DNA of 64,000 nucleotides, taken from positions 559,649 through 623,648 of the forward strand of contig JAJCZJ010000088.1 in NCBI GenBank assembly GCA_029262455.1, in the 5' to 3' direction. Position numbers and translations under genes: made by a program. Below are positions 19,308 to 28,038 of this stretch, piece by piece; the first letter of the stretch is position 1, and every line of letters begins with the position of its first letter. The notes under the pieces were generated by a model that did not search any database, was not told the DNA's origin, and saw only the letters and a program-made list of their open reading frames with translations. The stretch comes from Deltaproteobacteria bacterium (GTDB lineage Bacteria > Desulfobacterota > Binatia > HRBIN30 > CADEER01).

Positions 19308-20702
19308 CTAGGCTTTCGGCATCGTCAGGCCGAGAGCCTTGATCGTTTCGGCGGTGAGCCCGCCGGTGGACAGATTCTTTGCCTTCTGGAAGGAGTCGGT
19401 GGCACGCAGAGTGCCGCGTCCGATCTTGCCGTCGATCGGGCCGGGATCGAAACCCGCGTCCTTTAGGGCTTGCTGGATGCTGCGCACGAAACCGTGCGTC
19501 GCATTGGTCTCACAGAGAATCGAACGCCACGCCAGCTGTGGTGACGAGACCTGCTCACGGCGTGTGACCTTGCGGGTCTCGGCCGGGATCTCGATACGCT
19601 TTTCAGTCGCGGCGGCGACCAGCTTGCGGCGCTTGACCGTCGTGTACTTGGCCGGAATCTCGATCTTCTTCACCGAAGCCGCTTTGTCGATCACCTTTTT
19701 GTAAACGACGTCCTTCTTCGGTGCGACTTCGGAGCGGCAGAGGACTCGACCGGTAGCTTTGCCGGGGCCGTCCGTGCCTTTCAGTCGCCAGCTCAAAGTT
19801 GGCTCCGTCTTTTGCGAGCGACGCTTCACGGTCTTGTATTCGGCGGGAATGTCGCTGGCGTTCTCGGTGGCGCCAGCGGCGACCTTGCGTACGGTTACGG
19901 TCTTGTACTCGGGCTTGATCGCGATCTTCTTGGAGCCGGCCGGGGTCTTGAGCACGCGGCGCTTGATGGTCTTGTACTTCGCCGGTACTTCGACCTTACA
20001 CATGATCTCGCCGGTCGCGTGATCGATGCGCTGAATCGGGCCAGTACCCTTCTTCCAAGTGGTGTACGCAGCGCGCTCGAGAACCTTTTCGGTAACGGTC
20101 TCGTACTCTGCCGGTACTTCGACGATCTTCTCGGAAGCTTCGCGCGTGATGATTTGCTCGGTGACGGTCTCGTACTTCGGCGCGGTCACATCGATCTTGC
20201 GACCAGCCTCGCGAATCAGAACCTTCTCCTCGACCGTTTCGAACGTCGCATCCTGGAAGTATTCAGCGTAGCACTCGCCCGGATTGGCTCCGCCGGGTAG
20301 GCCCGAAGCGATTGCCCGTGCCACCGTCAAACCTTCGGCCATCTTTGCGCCAGGTCTCGAACCGTGACGCCACACGCGGCGACCGTCGCGAACCACGATC
20401 TCTTCTTTGACCGTTTTGTAGGTAGCACCAACTGGTACCAGCTTTTCCGATGCTTCCTGGACCAGAATCTTCTCTTCGACCCATTCGTACTTGGGTGCGG
20501 TTACCTCAACGCGATTAGATCCCTCGCGGACGATCACGTCTTCGGTGATGGTCTTGAATTCGCCTGGTACCATGACCTTGGCGAAGCACTCGCCGGCTTG
20601 GGCATCAGGTAATCCCAGATCATCGCTGCCGAAGGCAGTTGCGGCACTCCCCAGTACCATCGCGGCCGCAATCAGCGACGCAGTTTCCGCTCTTTTCCTC
20701 AC
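19308..20702 (-). CDS. Secreted four-module repeat protein with peptidoglycan-binding domain
   Basis: 464 aa with a signal peptide (cleavage near ATAFG). Four modules follow, each opening with Cys and closing with Trp: C39-W111, C144-W216, C235-W305 and C322-W392, so the Cys-to-Trp spacing is 72, 72, 70 and 70 residues. Each module holds three copies of a short PAxYxTVxxxV-like unit, twelve in total. Modules 1 and 2 are Glu-rich, modules 3 and 4 Lys/Arg-rich. The C-terminus (405-464: SIQQALKDAGFDPGPIDGKIG) is a PG_binding_1 domain. A cell-wall-attached structural or adhesive protein is the most likely role. The start is GTG with AAGGAGGG just upstream. Confidence 0.82.
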   Translation of the reverse strand: MRKRAETASLIAAAMVLGSAATAFGSDDLGLPDAQAGECFAKVMVPGEFKTITEDVIVREGSNRVEVTAPKYEWVEEKILVQEASEKLVPVGATYKTVKEEIVVRDGRRVWRHGSRPGAKMAEGLTVARAIASGLPGGANPGECYAEYFQDATFETVEEKVLIREAGRKIDVTAPKYETVTEQIITREASEKIVEVPAEYETVTEKVLERAAYTTWKKGTGPIQRIDHATGEIMCKVEVPAKYKTIKRRVLKTPAGSKKIAIKPEYKTVTVRKVAAGATENASDIPAEYKTVKRRSQKTEPTLSWRLKGTDGPGKATGRVLCRSEVAPKKDVVYKKVIDKAASVKKIEIPAKYTTVKRRKLVAAATEKRIEIPAETRKVTRREQVSSPQLAWRSILCETNATHGFVRSIQQALKDAGFDPGPIDGKIGRGTLRATDSFQKAKNLSTGGLTAETIKALGLTMPKA

Positions 20703-20901
20703 GGCAACCCTCCTTTTTGTCTATGTTGTCGAAATGTCGTGGAATACGACGAGATTGTTCGGTCGGCCGTGGTTCTCTCCCCATGCCGAGCCAGATCTTA
20801 ACCTCCAGCTATATTCCAGTTCGAAGCGGTTTGTCACGCTTGAAGGGCGAATACGTCGCAGTAGAGGAGAAAATAAAGCGCGCGCTTGGTGACTCGTCCG
20901 A

Positions 20902-21834
20902 TCAACGGACGGCTAGCGCCGTTGCCGTAAGCAGGACCATGGAGATCCAGATCAGGTCCGATAGCAGGAGGTGCGCCAGCTGCAGTGGAATTGGCGCGAG
21001 GAACCACATATTCGCGAGCCCGAGCCCGATCTGTGCCGCGAAGAGCGCAATTGCCGCAACCGCGAAGGGCCTTGCTTCTGAGTTGTCGCTGCCACGTCCG
21101 CAAGAATAGGCGGCAGCTGTGACCAGGCATCCAACGACGAGGGCGATGAATGGGTGCCAGATACGCAAGCGGATGAAGAGGTGCGCTTGCGGGGAAAAAG
21201 TCATCTGCTTGCCCTCGGCGAAGGTGGCGGCGGGAAAAAGCGTATCACCGAGGGCGGTTACGGCGCCGCTGGCACCGAGTAGCAGCATTCCGCCGAGCGC
21301 CGCGGCGAGGAGAAAGCGCGGCGCATCGCGCCGTTGCCAATCGAGCGCGGCGCCGCCGTGCGCCCACCAAGCGGTTAGAGTGAGGCTCCCTACGAGCAAG
21401 AAGGTGTTGACCAGATGGCCGGCGACCCAAAAGCCGCGGGCGGAGGAAGCGTCGTTGGCGACATATTCGAGCAAGACCAATCCGGCGCCGATCAACGCTT
21501 CGATCAGGGTCAACACCAACGAGGTTACGGCTCCGCTGCGCACTCGGTGGCCGGCTGGGTAGCGTTTCCAGGCGCCGTAGAGCATCGCGATGACCAGGAC
21601 TAGGGCTATCCCGCTCGTCAATCGGTGTCCGAGCTCGACGACTGTTTCAAAGGTAGGGGAGTGGGGCACAACCTCGCCGTTGCACAGGGGCCAGTGGCTG
21701 CCACAGCCGGCACCGGCGCCGGTCGCCCGGACGAAAGCTCCCCAGACGATGACCAGCAGGTTGAATCCGAGTACGAACCAGCAGAATCGGGCGAACCCGT
21801 ATTTCTCCGGCTTTCCGTCACTTGCCTGAATCAC
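20902..21834 (-). CDS. ctaA: Heme A synthase, COX15/CtaA family
   Basis: 310 aa with eight predicted membrane helices. It converts heme O to heme A for cytochrome oxidase in the inner membrane. The conserved first loop reads GAFVRATGAGAGCGSHWPLCNG, with the Cys pair of CtaA, followed by ELGHRLTSG, which supplies a heme-ligating His. The second half has HLFIRLRIWHPFIA and LQLAHLLLSD with the paired His. No other oxidase-assembly gene (ctaB, cox) is in the window. Confidence 0.93.
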   Translation of the reverse strand: MIQASDGKPEKYGFARFCWFVLGFNLLVIVWGAFVRATGAGAGCGSHWPLCNGEVVPHSPTFETVVELGHRLTSGIALVLVIAMLYGAWKRYPAGHRVRSGAVTSLVLTLIEALIGAGLVLLEYVANDASSARGFWVAGHLVNTFLLVGSLTLTAWWAHGGAALDWQRRDAPRFLLAAALGGMLLLGASGAVTALGDTLFPAATFAEGKQMTFSPQAHLFIRLRIWHPFIALVVGCLVTAAAYSCGRGSDNSEARPFAVAAIALFAAQIGLGLANMWFLAPIPLQLAHLLLSDLIWISMVLLTATALAVR

Positions 21835-21938
21835 GCCATCAATCAGTATCTGGTTCGTTGTGCGCGGTACACGGTAGCGCTATCTGTGAAGTTGAGGCGA
21901 GCGCCGCCTTGAATACTGAGGGACGTCGGGAGGCAATG

Positions 21939-22184
21939 ATGGGAATTCTTGCATGGATAGTACTCGGGCTGATTTGTGGGGCGATCGCAAAGGCGATCAT
22001 GCCGGGACCCGATCCGGGAGGCATGTTCGTCACCATGCTGATCGGTATCGCCGGCGCGTTTGTCGGAGGCTTCATCGCCACGACACTGGGCATTGGATCC
22101 TTCTCCGGCTTCAACCTCGGCAGCATGGCAGTTGCGGTGATGGGTTCGATGGTGTTGCTCTTCGCCTACCGCAAACTCAAGTGA
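21939..22184 (+). CDS. GlsB/YeaQ/YmgE family small membrane protein
   Basis: 81 aa with three hydrophobic segments. GLICGAIAKAIMPGPDPGGMFVT and the glycine-rich GIAGAFVGGFIATTLG are the marks of the family often annotated 'transglycosylase-associated', a stress-linked inner-membrane protein of unknown activity. GGGAGG at 21928-21933 favours the second of two adjacent ATGs (21939). Confidence 0.88.
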   Translation: MGILAWIVLGLICGAIAKAIMPGPDPGGMFVTMLIGIAGAFVGGFIATTLGIGSFSGFNLGSMAVAVMGSMVLLFAYRKLK

Positions 22185-22206
22185 CCGGAGACTCGAGTAC
22201 GCGAAG

Positions 22207-22626
22207 ATGAAGTACCTTCACACAATGGTGCGGGTCACCGACTTGGACAAGTCGCTCGAGTTTTACTGCGACAAGCTCGGTCTGAAGGAACTTGGCCGTT
22301 ACGACATCGAAGCCGGCCGATTCACGCTGGCCTTTCTCGCCGCACCAGGCGATGAGAGCGCGCAGGTCGAGCTGACCTACAACTGGGACCCCGAAGAACT
22401 GGGCGGCGGTCGGAATTTCGGCCACCTCGCCTACGAAGTGGAAGACATCTACGCAGTCTGCCAGCAGTTGATGGACAAGGGCGTGACCATCAACCGCCCG
22501 CCGCGCGACGGCCACATGGCGTTCGTACGGTCGCCCGACAACGTCTCGATCGAGCTTCTACAAAAGGGCAAGTCACTGCCCGAGCAGGAACCGTGGAAGT
22601 CGATGCCGAACACCGGCGAGTGGTGA
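22207..22626 (+). CDS. gloA: Lactoylglutathione lyase (glyoxalase I), VOC superfamily
   Basis: 139 aa, with paired beta-alpha-beta-beta-beta modules. MKYLHTMVRVTDLDKSLEFYCDKLGL and VELTYNW...YDIEAG match glyoxalase I. Metal ligands are visible as H5, E55 (VELTYNW) and later H73 (FGHLAYEV) and E119 (SIELLQ). It isomerises the hemithioacetal of methylglyoxal and glutathione to S-lactoylglutathione. The GST in this window supports glutathione use by the organism. Confidence 0.93.
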   Translation: MKYLHTMVRVTDLDKSLEFYCDKLGLKELGRYDIEAGRFTLAFLAAPGDESAQVELTYNWDPEELGGGRNFGHLAYEVEDIYAVCQQLMDKGVTINRPPRDGHMAFVRSPDNVSIELLQKGKSLPEQEPWKSMPNTGEW

Positions 22627-22694
22627 TGCTCGCGGGTGAGCGCGATGATGGCCGTCTTGTGGGTCTGAGAGCCGCGCTGGTTTAGGCTGACTTG

Positions 22695-23072
22695 ATGCGG
22701 ATCTTCGGAATCGACCATGTTCAGTTGGCAATGCCCGAGGGCGGCGAGGCTTCGGCGCAAGAGTTCTACGAGGGATTGTTGGACTTGCCGCGTGTGCGAA
22801 AGCCGGCGCATTTGGAGGTGAGGGGTGGTTGTTGGTTTGAGAACGAGAAGGTCAAGATTCACGTTGGTGTAGAAACGCGATCGTTCCGCCCGGCTCGCAA
22901 GGCTCATCCTGCCCTGCTCGTGGAGGACTTGGATGCGCTGGTTGCGCGGTTGGAGTCTGCGGGGATCGCAGTTCGTGACGGGCAACCGCTGGAGGGATAC
23001 CGCAGGGTCGACATTGACGACCCGTTCGGCAATCGGATCGAACTGATGGAGCCGATTGCGAAGGACCTCTGA
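22695..23072 (+). CDS. VOC family protein (glyoxalase/dioxygenase fold)
   Basis: 125 aa. IFGIDHVQLAMPEGGEASAQEFYEGLL begins the fold, and DPFGNRIELMEP ends it. The metal ligand set His-His-Glu is plausible (H8, H54 or H69, E119). It is similar in fold but not close in sequence to the preceding glyoxalase I; substrate unknown. The ATG at 22695 is preferred over the TTG three bases upstream. Confidence 0.85.
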   Translation: MRIFGIDHVQLAMPEGGEASAQEFYEGLLDLPRVRKPAHLEVRGGCWFENEKVKIHVGVETRSFRPARKAHPALLVEDLDALVARLESAGIAVRDGQPLEGYRRVDIDDPFGNRIELMEPIAKDL

Positions 23073-23098
23073 CGCCAGGAGTGAATGTCGGGTATCGG

Positions 23099-24562
23099 TT
23101 AAAAGCTGAGGCGCAGCTCGATGAATCCGTAGGTGGCGCTCTTTGCCGCGAAGTTGTTGGTGATGACGTCGCCGCCGAAGACTTGGCCGACGTAGGTCCC
23201 GACCGAGAGGTGCTTGTTCCAGCGGTAGTCTACGGAAAGGTCGACTAAGTGTCCGAGGTTGGCACTGCCACCGGAGGGGAGTCCGCCGATACCAAAGACG
23301 CGTTGGTTGGTGGCTCCGCCGCCAGCGTACCAGAGATCGCTGCTCTCGGCGAGTTGTAGCCAATGGTAGTCGGCGCGCACCGAGATGGCCGACGTCGGCG
23401 ACGCGAATATCTGGGCGAAGATGTCTTGCAGGTTCATATTGTTGAAGAAGGGGAACCGTGCGTATTTCCGTGCGGTCGGAAGCGGTGTGAGAAAAGTGCG
23501 GTGTTCGCTGTCGGCCGGGTCGTCGTCTCCGGACGAGACGTTATAGCCGATGCGTAGCCAGGGCCGACTCCAGACACGTGAAAATTGATAACCCCCTTCC
23601 ATCGCGAAGGCCCAGGCGCGGTGATCGAGTTGTCCCCAGTCGCCATTTTGGACGGCGAACCAAAACAATAAGTCGGTGAGACCCGGGCCGGTTTCGATCT
23701 CGGCCAGTACGTGGCCGCCGAGCGTATGGACCTGGATCGATTCATGGTCGGCCGATCGATCGGCCGATGGGCGGTTGTCGGCTTTCGTTGTGCTGGCCCG
23801 TCGATCGTCGAAGTAGAGGTAGAACAGGCGGGCGTCGATCGGCGTGCCGGGAGCCGATCCTGTGTAGGTGACGGCGCCATTGGCGAAAGCCACTTTGTCG
23901 AGATGCCGATTGGCGCTGACCTCGAAGCCGCCGCGCGTTGGCCGAGCGCCGATCGCGGTGAGGTTCCAAGCGCCGCGATTCCAAGCAACGCGGGCACCGT
24001 CGACGCGGCGACCGTTGTGGGTGAAGTCGAACGGCCCGACCAGGCGTTCCGAGATGCGGGTCCTTTTCATGAAAGCGAGGGTAGGGTTGCCGGGAGATGT
24101 CTCGGCTCCTTCCGCGTAACTAAAACGTCCGACAGTCAACGCGGTGCCGCGGGCGCGAACCGTGCCATAAGCCTGGCTGAGAACGGTTTCACCCTGCCAT
24201 CGGTCGCGGGTGTGCGCGAGGTAGATCGCACCGGTTCCGAGCGCGCCGACCGGCGGCACGATGGCGTCACCAGGGAGATTGCCGATTCGCGTGTCCTGCA
24301 CCTGAACGAAAAACTGCAGGCGTGGCAGGGTCAGTGAGGCGGAGACGCGCAGGCGATTGGCGAAGAAGGTATAGCGTTCCGGGTTGCCGGGGGCGTCGGG
24401 TTCGAACCAATCGACGATCTCGGTTCTGATCCGATCATCGATGCGCAGCGACACGCGTTCGTGCAGCTCGACCTGAGCGCTGGCCATATCGCCGGCGAGT
24501 GCGAGCAGTAGTACGACTGGCCACAGAAGAAAATGAAGTTGCCCCGGAGTTCGGCGTCCCAT
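23099..24562 (-). CDS. Outer membrane beta-barrel, alginate-export-like porin
   Basis: 487 aa with a signal peptide ending near ASAQ. The rest is amphipathic with alternating strands and ends FIELRLSF, the C-terminal aromatic residue needed for outer-membrane insertion. The features RLRVSASLTLPRLQFFVQVQDTR and GRFSYAEGAE match the Alginate_exp/porin group. It should form a diffusion channel in the outer membrane, which indicates a diderm envelope. Substrate unknown. It stands alone, flanked by a strong terminator on its 5' side. Confidence 0.85.
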   Translation of the reverse strand: MGRRTPGQLHFLLWPVVLLLALAGDMASAQVELHERVSLRIDDRIRTEIVDWFEPDAPGNPERYTFFANRLRVSASLTLPRLQFFVQVQDTRIGNLPGDAIVPPVGALGTGAIYLAHTRDRWQGETVLSQAYGTVRARGTALTVGRFSYAEGAETSPGNPTLAFMKRTRISERLVGPFDFTHNGRRVDGARVAWNRGAWNLTAIGARPTRGGFEVSANRHLDKVAFANGAVTYTGSAPGTPIDARLFYLYFDDRRASTTKADNRPSADRSADHESIQVHTLGGHVLAEIETGPGLTDLLFWFAVQNGDWGQLDHRAWAFAMEGGYQFSRVWSRPWLRIGYNVSSGDDDPADSEHRTFLTPLPTARKYARFPFFNNMNLQDIFAQIFASPTSAISVRADYHWLQLAESSDLWYAGGGATNQRVFGIGGLPSGGSANLGHLVDLSVDYRWNKHLSVGTYVGQVFGGDVITNNFAAKSATYGFIELRLSF

Positions 24563-24601
24563 TGCGAACCTGACCTAACACACACGCGGCGCAAACCAAA
24601 A

Positions 24602-24634
24602 AAAAGGGGCGGGGCGTTTTGCCCCGCCCCTTTT
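24602..24634. terminator. Perfect 14-bp terminator hairpin
   Basis: AAAAGGGGCGGGGC (24602-24615) pairs perfectly with GCCCCGCCCCTTTT (24621-24634) around GTTTT. It has A and T tracts on both sides and can work in either direction; on the minus strand it ends the RTX-type lipoprotein transcript. Confidence 0.95.
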
Positions 24635-24659
24635 GAGGCAGCTCGTAGGAGTGGTGGTC

Positions 24660-25526
24660 TTAGAATACCAGGCGCTCGAGTTGTGCCCGGAGGGTATCGT
24701 TCGCGATCGCGTCGATTCCGATCTTGGTTGCCGGGGATGTCGTGAGGTCGAAGATCTCGATCTCGCCGCCGTTGCGGCTGGTGCAGACCAGCACTTCGAC
24801 ATCAGTGAGGTGCAGGGTCACCCGGAGGCCGTTGTCGTCGCTTTGCTCACCTGCTTCGAAGGCGTTGCGGATGCCACGGATCACGAATTGCACGAGGTGG
24901 TCGAGCCCGAGGGCGTCGAGCTCGCTCTGTGCGTCGGCACTACTGCTTCCGTCGATGATCGGACAGAATCCAGGCGAGTTCGTTACATCGACCATCGGCG
25001 CGTCGGTCGTCGGGTCAATGAACACAGCTCCGGCAAGCTGATCGTTGCTGACTTTGAACTCCACGTTGCCATCCTCTTGCACCTCGCCGAGTAGGCCGAA
25101 GACGACGGCATCGTCGCCGCTTCCGCCGTCGAAGAAGTCCGAACCGTCGCCGGGGGACCAGATGAAGACATCTGCGCCAGACCCACCGAAGGCGCGGTCA
25201 CGGTTGTTTGGATTGAAGTGCTCGCTGCCGCCTACCAGAATGTCGGGGCCTGCCTCGCCAAAGAGGATGTCGATTCCGAGCCCGCCGAGCAGCAGATCCT
25301 CGTCTGTGGTTCCGCGCAGGATGTCACCGAATTGAAGTGTTTGGTCGCGGCCACCACCGGCCGACGCGGGGTCAGTCGGCTGTACGAACGAGTTGGCCAC
25401 ACTGTTTAGGTCACTGCCGACGATTTGCAGCTGGGCGGCGCCGGCCGAGTCAGACGAGCATCCTACGCTACCCGCCATGGCTGCGGTCAAAGCTACGATT
25501 CCCACGGTCTTCACTGTATTGAACAT
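24660..25526 (-). CDS. RTX-type calcium-binding repeat lipoprotein
   Basis: 288 aa. A signal peptide (MFNTVKTVGIVALTAAMAG) leads to GSVGC, a likely lipidation site. The central part carries RTX nonapeptide repeats: LLLGGLGIDILFGEAGPDILVGG and FGGSGADVFIWSPGDGSDFFDGGSGDD, which bind calcium and fold outside the cell. The C-terminal half is not recognised; it contains FIDPTTDAPMVDVTN and a Cys pair. It is probably a calcium-dependent surface protein. The start at 25526 has AGGAG nine to twelve bases upstream. It is divergent from the DUF4394-sigma operon. Confidence 0.85.
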   Translation of the reverse strand: MFNTVKTVGIVALTAAMAGSVGCSSDSAGAAQLQIVGSDLNSVANSFVQPTDPASAGGGRDQTLQFGDILRGTTDEDLLLGGLGIDILFGEAGPDILVGGSEHFNPNNRDRAFGGSGADVFIWSPGDGSDFFDGGSGDDAVVFGLLGEVQEDGNVEFKVSNDQLAGAVFIDPTTDAPMVDVTNSPGFCPIIDGSSSADAQSELDALGLDHLVQFVIRGIRNAFEAGEQSDDNGLRVTLHLTDVEVLVCTSRNGGEIEIFDLTTSPATKIGIDAIANDTLRAQLERLVF

Positions 25527-25599
25527 TGTCCTTCTCCTCTTCCTTGGGGGGCTCGTTGCCCGCGTTGTTTTGCCGGGCATACGCGCACCGGTCGGCCCG

Positions 25600-25637
25600 C
25601 GGATGCAGAAAAATCAAAGAAAAATAATTTGCATCCG
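25600..25637. promoter_or_regulatory. Inverted repeat around an A-rich core in divergent promoter region
   Basis: CGGATGCA (25600-25607) and TGCATCCG (25630-25637) are exact reverse complements flanking 22 nt of nearly pure A/T. It lies midway between the RTX lipoprotein and the DUF4394 gene. It is a plausible operator or shared promoter site; no regulator is known. Confidence 0.45.
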
Positions 25638-25742
25638 ACGCCCGTGGTCCGGCCGTATTGGGGCTGAATGGTTGGCTCCGGGAATCACAATTTGGCTAGC
25701 GGTTGCGGTGGCTGCGGCGGGTCGCCTACAGAGGTGAAAGCG

Positions 25743-26549
25743 ATGAAGCGAAGTCTGATCACAGCGATGACGGGTGCGATCCTGAGTGTCTCGGTTCCCG
25801 CGGTGGGAACGGCCCTCGAACTCGTCGCCCTCACCACCACAGGTGAGTTGCTGATCTTCGATGTGGCTAACCCGGCTTTGGTCATCCGTCGCCCAGTAGA
25901 GGGGATTCGCGCCTCCGCCATCGGAATCGACTATCGACCTGCGGACGGGTTGCTCTACCTGGTCGATCGCGACGGTGAAATCTACGTCATCAGCGATCGA
26001 TCGACGACAGCGGAATACGTTGCGTCGCTGACGCTTGCGTTCCCCGGTGACCAGCCGTGCGGGTTTGACTTCACCCCGCAGGCAGACCGACTCCGACTGG
26101 TGGGTGCAGGTGGTGACAACGTACGTCTCAACGTCAAACTCGGCGCCGGTGCGCGTGACCGTGGCGTGTCGTACGTGGCGTCTGATCGCAACGCCGGCGC
26201 GCGTCCGCAGATAACCGGTGTCGGGTATACCAACAACCGAGCGTCGGCGGACAAGACTGTCATGTACGATATCGATTCGCGTCATGACGTTCTGGCAATC
26301 CAGGACCCACCGAACGACGGCTTGCTCCAGACGGTCGGTGACCTCGGCGTCGATGTCGGCGATCACGTAGGATTCGAGATCATCAGCTCGGACCCCGACC
26401 GCGAGCGCGCGATCTTGGTCAGCGACGGAAATGTCTACGAAGTAGACTTGAGTACCGGCGGTGCCAAGGCCCTCGGGACGCTGGACAGTGGCAAAGACGA
26501 GGTTGTCGGCTTGACCATCTGGCCTTGGCGAGGAGCGGCTGCGCGATGA
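25743..26549 (+). CDS. Secreted DUF4394 protein
   Basis: 268 aa with a signal peptide (MKRSLITAMTGAILSVSVPAVG). The body matches DUF4394: ELVALTTTGELLIFDVANPAL, then GIDYRPADGLLYLVDRDGEIYVI and QADRLRLVGAGGDNVRLN. The repeated short strands suggest a beta-propeller-like fold. The role is unknown. GAGGTG six bases upstream supports the ATG at 25743. Its stop overlaps the sigma gene start as ATGA, so the two are translationally coupled and the protein may be part of the sigma factor's regulon. Confidence 0.82.
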   Translation: MKRSLITAMTGAILSVSVPAVGTALELVALTTTGELLIFDVANPALVIRRPVEGIRASAIGIDYRPADGLLYLVDRDGEIYVISDRSTTAEYVASLTLAFPGDQPCGFDFTPQADRLRLVGAGGDNVRLNVKLGAGARDRGVSYVASDRNAGARPQITGVGYTNNRASADKTVMYDIDSRHDVLAIQDPPNDGLLQTVGDLGVDVGDHVGFEIISSDPDRERAILVSDGNVYEVDLSTGGAKALGTLDSGKDEVVGLTIWPWRGAAAR

Positions 26550-27115
26550 ATCAAGCTGTGGCGGATGCGAACGACCGCTCGGATCAAGAGTTGCTGGATG
26601 CCTTACAGCACGGTCATGAGCCGCTCGGTGTCTTGTACGATCGCTATTCTGGCTTGGTGTACGGATTGTCGATGCGGATCCTGCAAGATCCCGACGAAGC
26701 CGCAGATCTGACCCAGGAAGTCTTCCTCGCGCTGAGCTCTAAGCACAGCTACGACGCCGAGCGCGGCGCCCTTGCGGCTTACCTCGCAAGTATGACGCGA
26801 TCGCGCGCGATCGATCGTCTGCGCGCGCGGACGCGTCACCTGCGTTTGCTGAAGCAATGGAACGAGTCGGACGAGCCCGCGCCTCGACCGGATACGCCGC
26901 ACCATGTGGCGGCGATTGAGCAGATGCGGCAACGAGTGCGAGATGCGATGGCCGATTTGTCAGAACGCGAGCGCGAAGTCCTCGAGCTCGCTTACTATAG
27001 TGATCTCAGTCAGACCGAGATCGCGGAACGACTCGATGCTCCGCTCGGTTCCGTCAAGAGCTGGGCCCGCCGAGGCCTGCAGCACTTGCAGCAGTCGCTC
27101 GGAGATCTGGGGTAA
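26546..27115 (+). CDS. ECF RNA polymerase sigma factor, SigK/RpoE-like
   Basis: 189 aa. Region 2 spans LYDRYSGLVYGLSMRILQDPDEAADLTQEVF to ASMTRSRAIDRLRAR, and region 4 is LSEREREVLELAYYSDLSQTEIAERLDAPLGSVKSWARRGL with a helix-turn-helix. The RGALAAYLASMTRSRAID form of region 2 resembles the SigK (ECF19) group, which is controlled by RskA anti-sigma factors. That fits the next gene. It directs transcription of an envelope or stress regulon. The ATG overlaps the stop of the DUF4394 gene. Confidence 0.93.
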   Translation: MNQAVADANDRSDQELLDALQHGHEPLGVLYDRYSGLVYGLSMRILQDPDEAADLTQEVFLALSSKHSYDAERGALAAYLASMTRSRAIDRLRARTRHLRLLKQWNESDEPAPRPDTPHHVAAIEQMRQRVRDAMADLSEREREVLELAYYSDLSQTEIAERLDAPLGSVKSWARRGLQHLQQSLGDLG

Positions 27116-27117
27116 TC

Positions 27118-28038
27118 ATGAGTACGGACGAGCGCAACGAGCGCGATGTGTTGTTTCACTACGTATTGAATGGTCTCACGGCTTCCGAACGCGCCCGCCT
27201 GGAAGCGCGCCTTGGCGAGGATCCAGACCTGCGAGTGCAGTTAGAGGAGGTTCGCCGCACGACGGATGTGATGGCATTTGCCGCTGTGGCAGAGCCGCCG
27301 GCTGGTCTGCGCGACTCGGTCATGGCCGCGGCGGCGGCGCGTGACGACGCTCTGCTCGAATATGCACTCGCATCGACGCAGCGCCGCGAGAAATTGGCGG
27401 AGTCTGAGGAGTTCGATCCTGCGATGGCTGAGAGCCTCGTCGCTGCCGCGGACAAGATGGCTTACGCAACGGTGACACAACCGCCACCGAATTTGCGATC
27501 GAAAATTCTAGCGGCGGCATCCGATGCCCAAACGAAGGCGCCTCAGGCTCCCGTGAGCGTCGCGCCGTCCAAGCAGTCGGGCACTCCGTGGACCGCGATC
27601 GCGGCTGCGGCCGCTTCGATCGTCGCAGTGATTTTTGGGTGGCAGAGTATGCAGCTGCGCGACCAACTCGGCATTGAGCAGCAAGTCGCCCGACTGATGC
27701 TCGAACCGAATACGGTGCAGACCTACACCCTCGGTGGCAAGGCTGCGGGTGCGGCGCGCGGCCGCGTGACTCTCGATATGGACGGTCAAAAGGGTGCCGT
27801 CGTGGTTCGCGGCGTTCCGGCAACAGAGCGAGGCGAGGTCTACCGACTGTGGGCGCGCGTCGCTGGGACGGATGTATTCTGTGGCGAGTTCGCCGCGCCG
27901 CAAGAGGGTGCTGCGGAGGCGCTGTTCAAGGTACCGACCGATTCGTACACGGCGCCGGTGGACTTTATGTTTCTGACCAAAGCCAAACGCGGGTCTCCGA
28001 AAGTTCCGCAAGGGCCTCGGTACCTGCAGAGCGTATGA
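27118..28038 (+). CDS. RskA-type anti-sigma factor with duplicated N-terminal region
   Basis: 306 aa. The cytoplasmic part begins LFHYVLNGLTASERARLEARLGEDP, as in RskA/zinc-less anti-sigma domains. A segment with MAFAAVAEPPAGLRDSVMAAAA recurs as MAYATVTQPPPNLRSKILAAAS, so the region is duplicated. A single membrane helix follows (TAIAAAAASIVAVIFGW, near 160). The outer part has the RskA C-terminal domain (GAVVVRGVPATERGEVYRLWARV). It should hold the ECF sigma at the membrane until proteolysis. The gene starts 2 bp after the sigma stop. Confidence 0.9.
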   Translation: MSTDERNERDVLFHYVLNGLTASERARLEARLGEDPDLRVQLEEVRRTTDVMAFAAVAEPPAGLRDSVMAAAAARDDALLEYALASTQRREKLAESEEFDPAMAESLVAAADKMAYATVTQPPPNLRSKILAAASDAQTKAPQAPVSVAPSKQSGTPWTAIAAAAASIVAVIFGWQSMQLRDQLGIEQQVARLMLEPNTVQTYTLGGKAAGAARGRVTLDMDGQKGAVVVRGVPATERGEVYRLWARVAGTDVFCGEFAAPQEGAAEALFKVPTDSYTAPVDFMFLTKAKRGSPKVPQGPRYLQSV

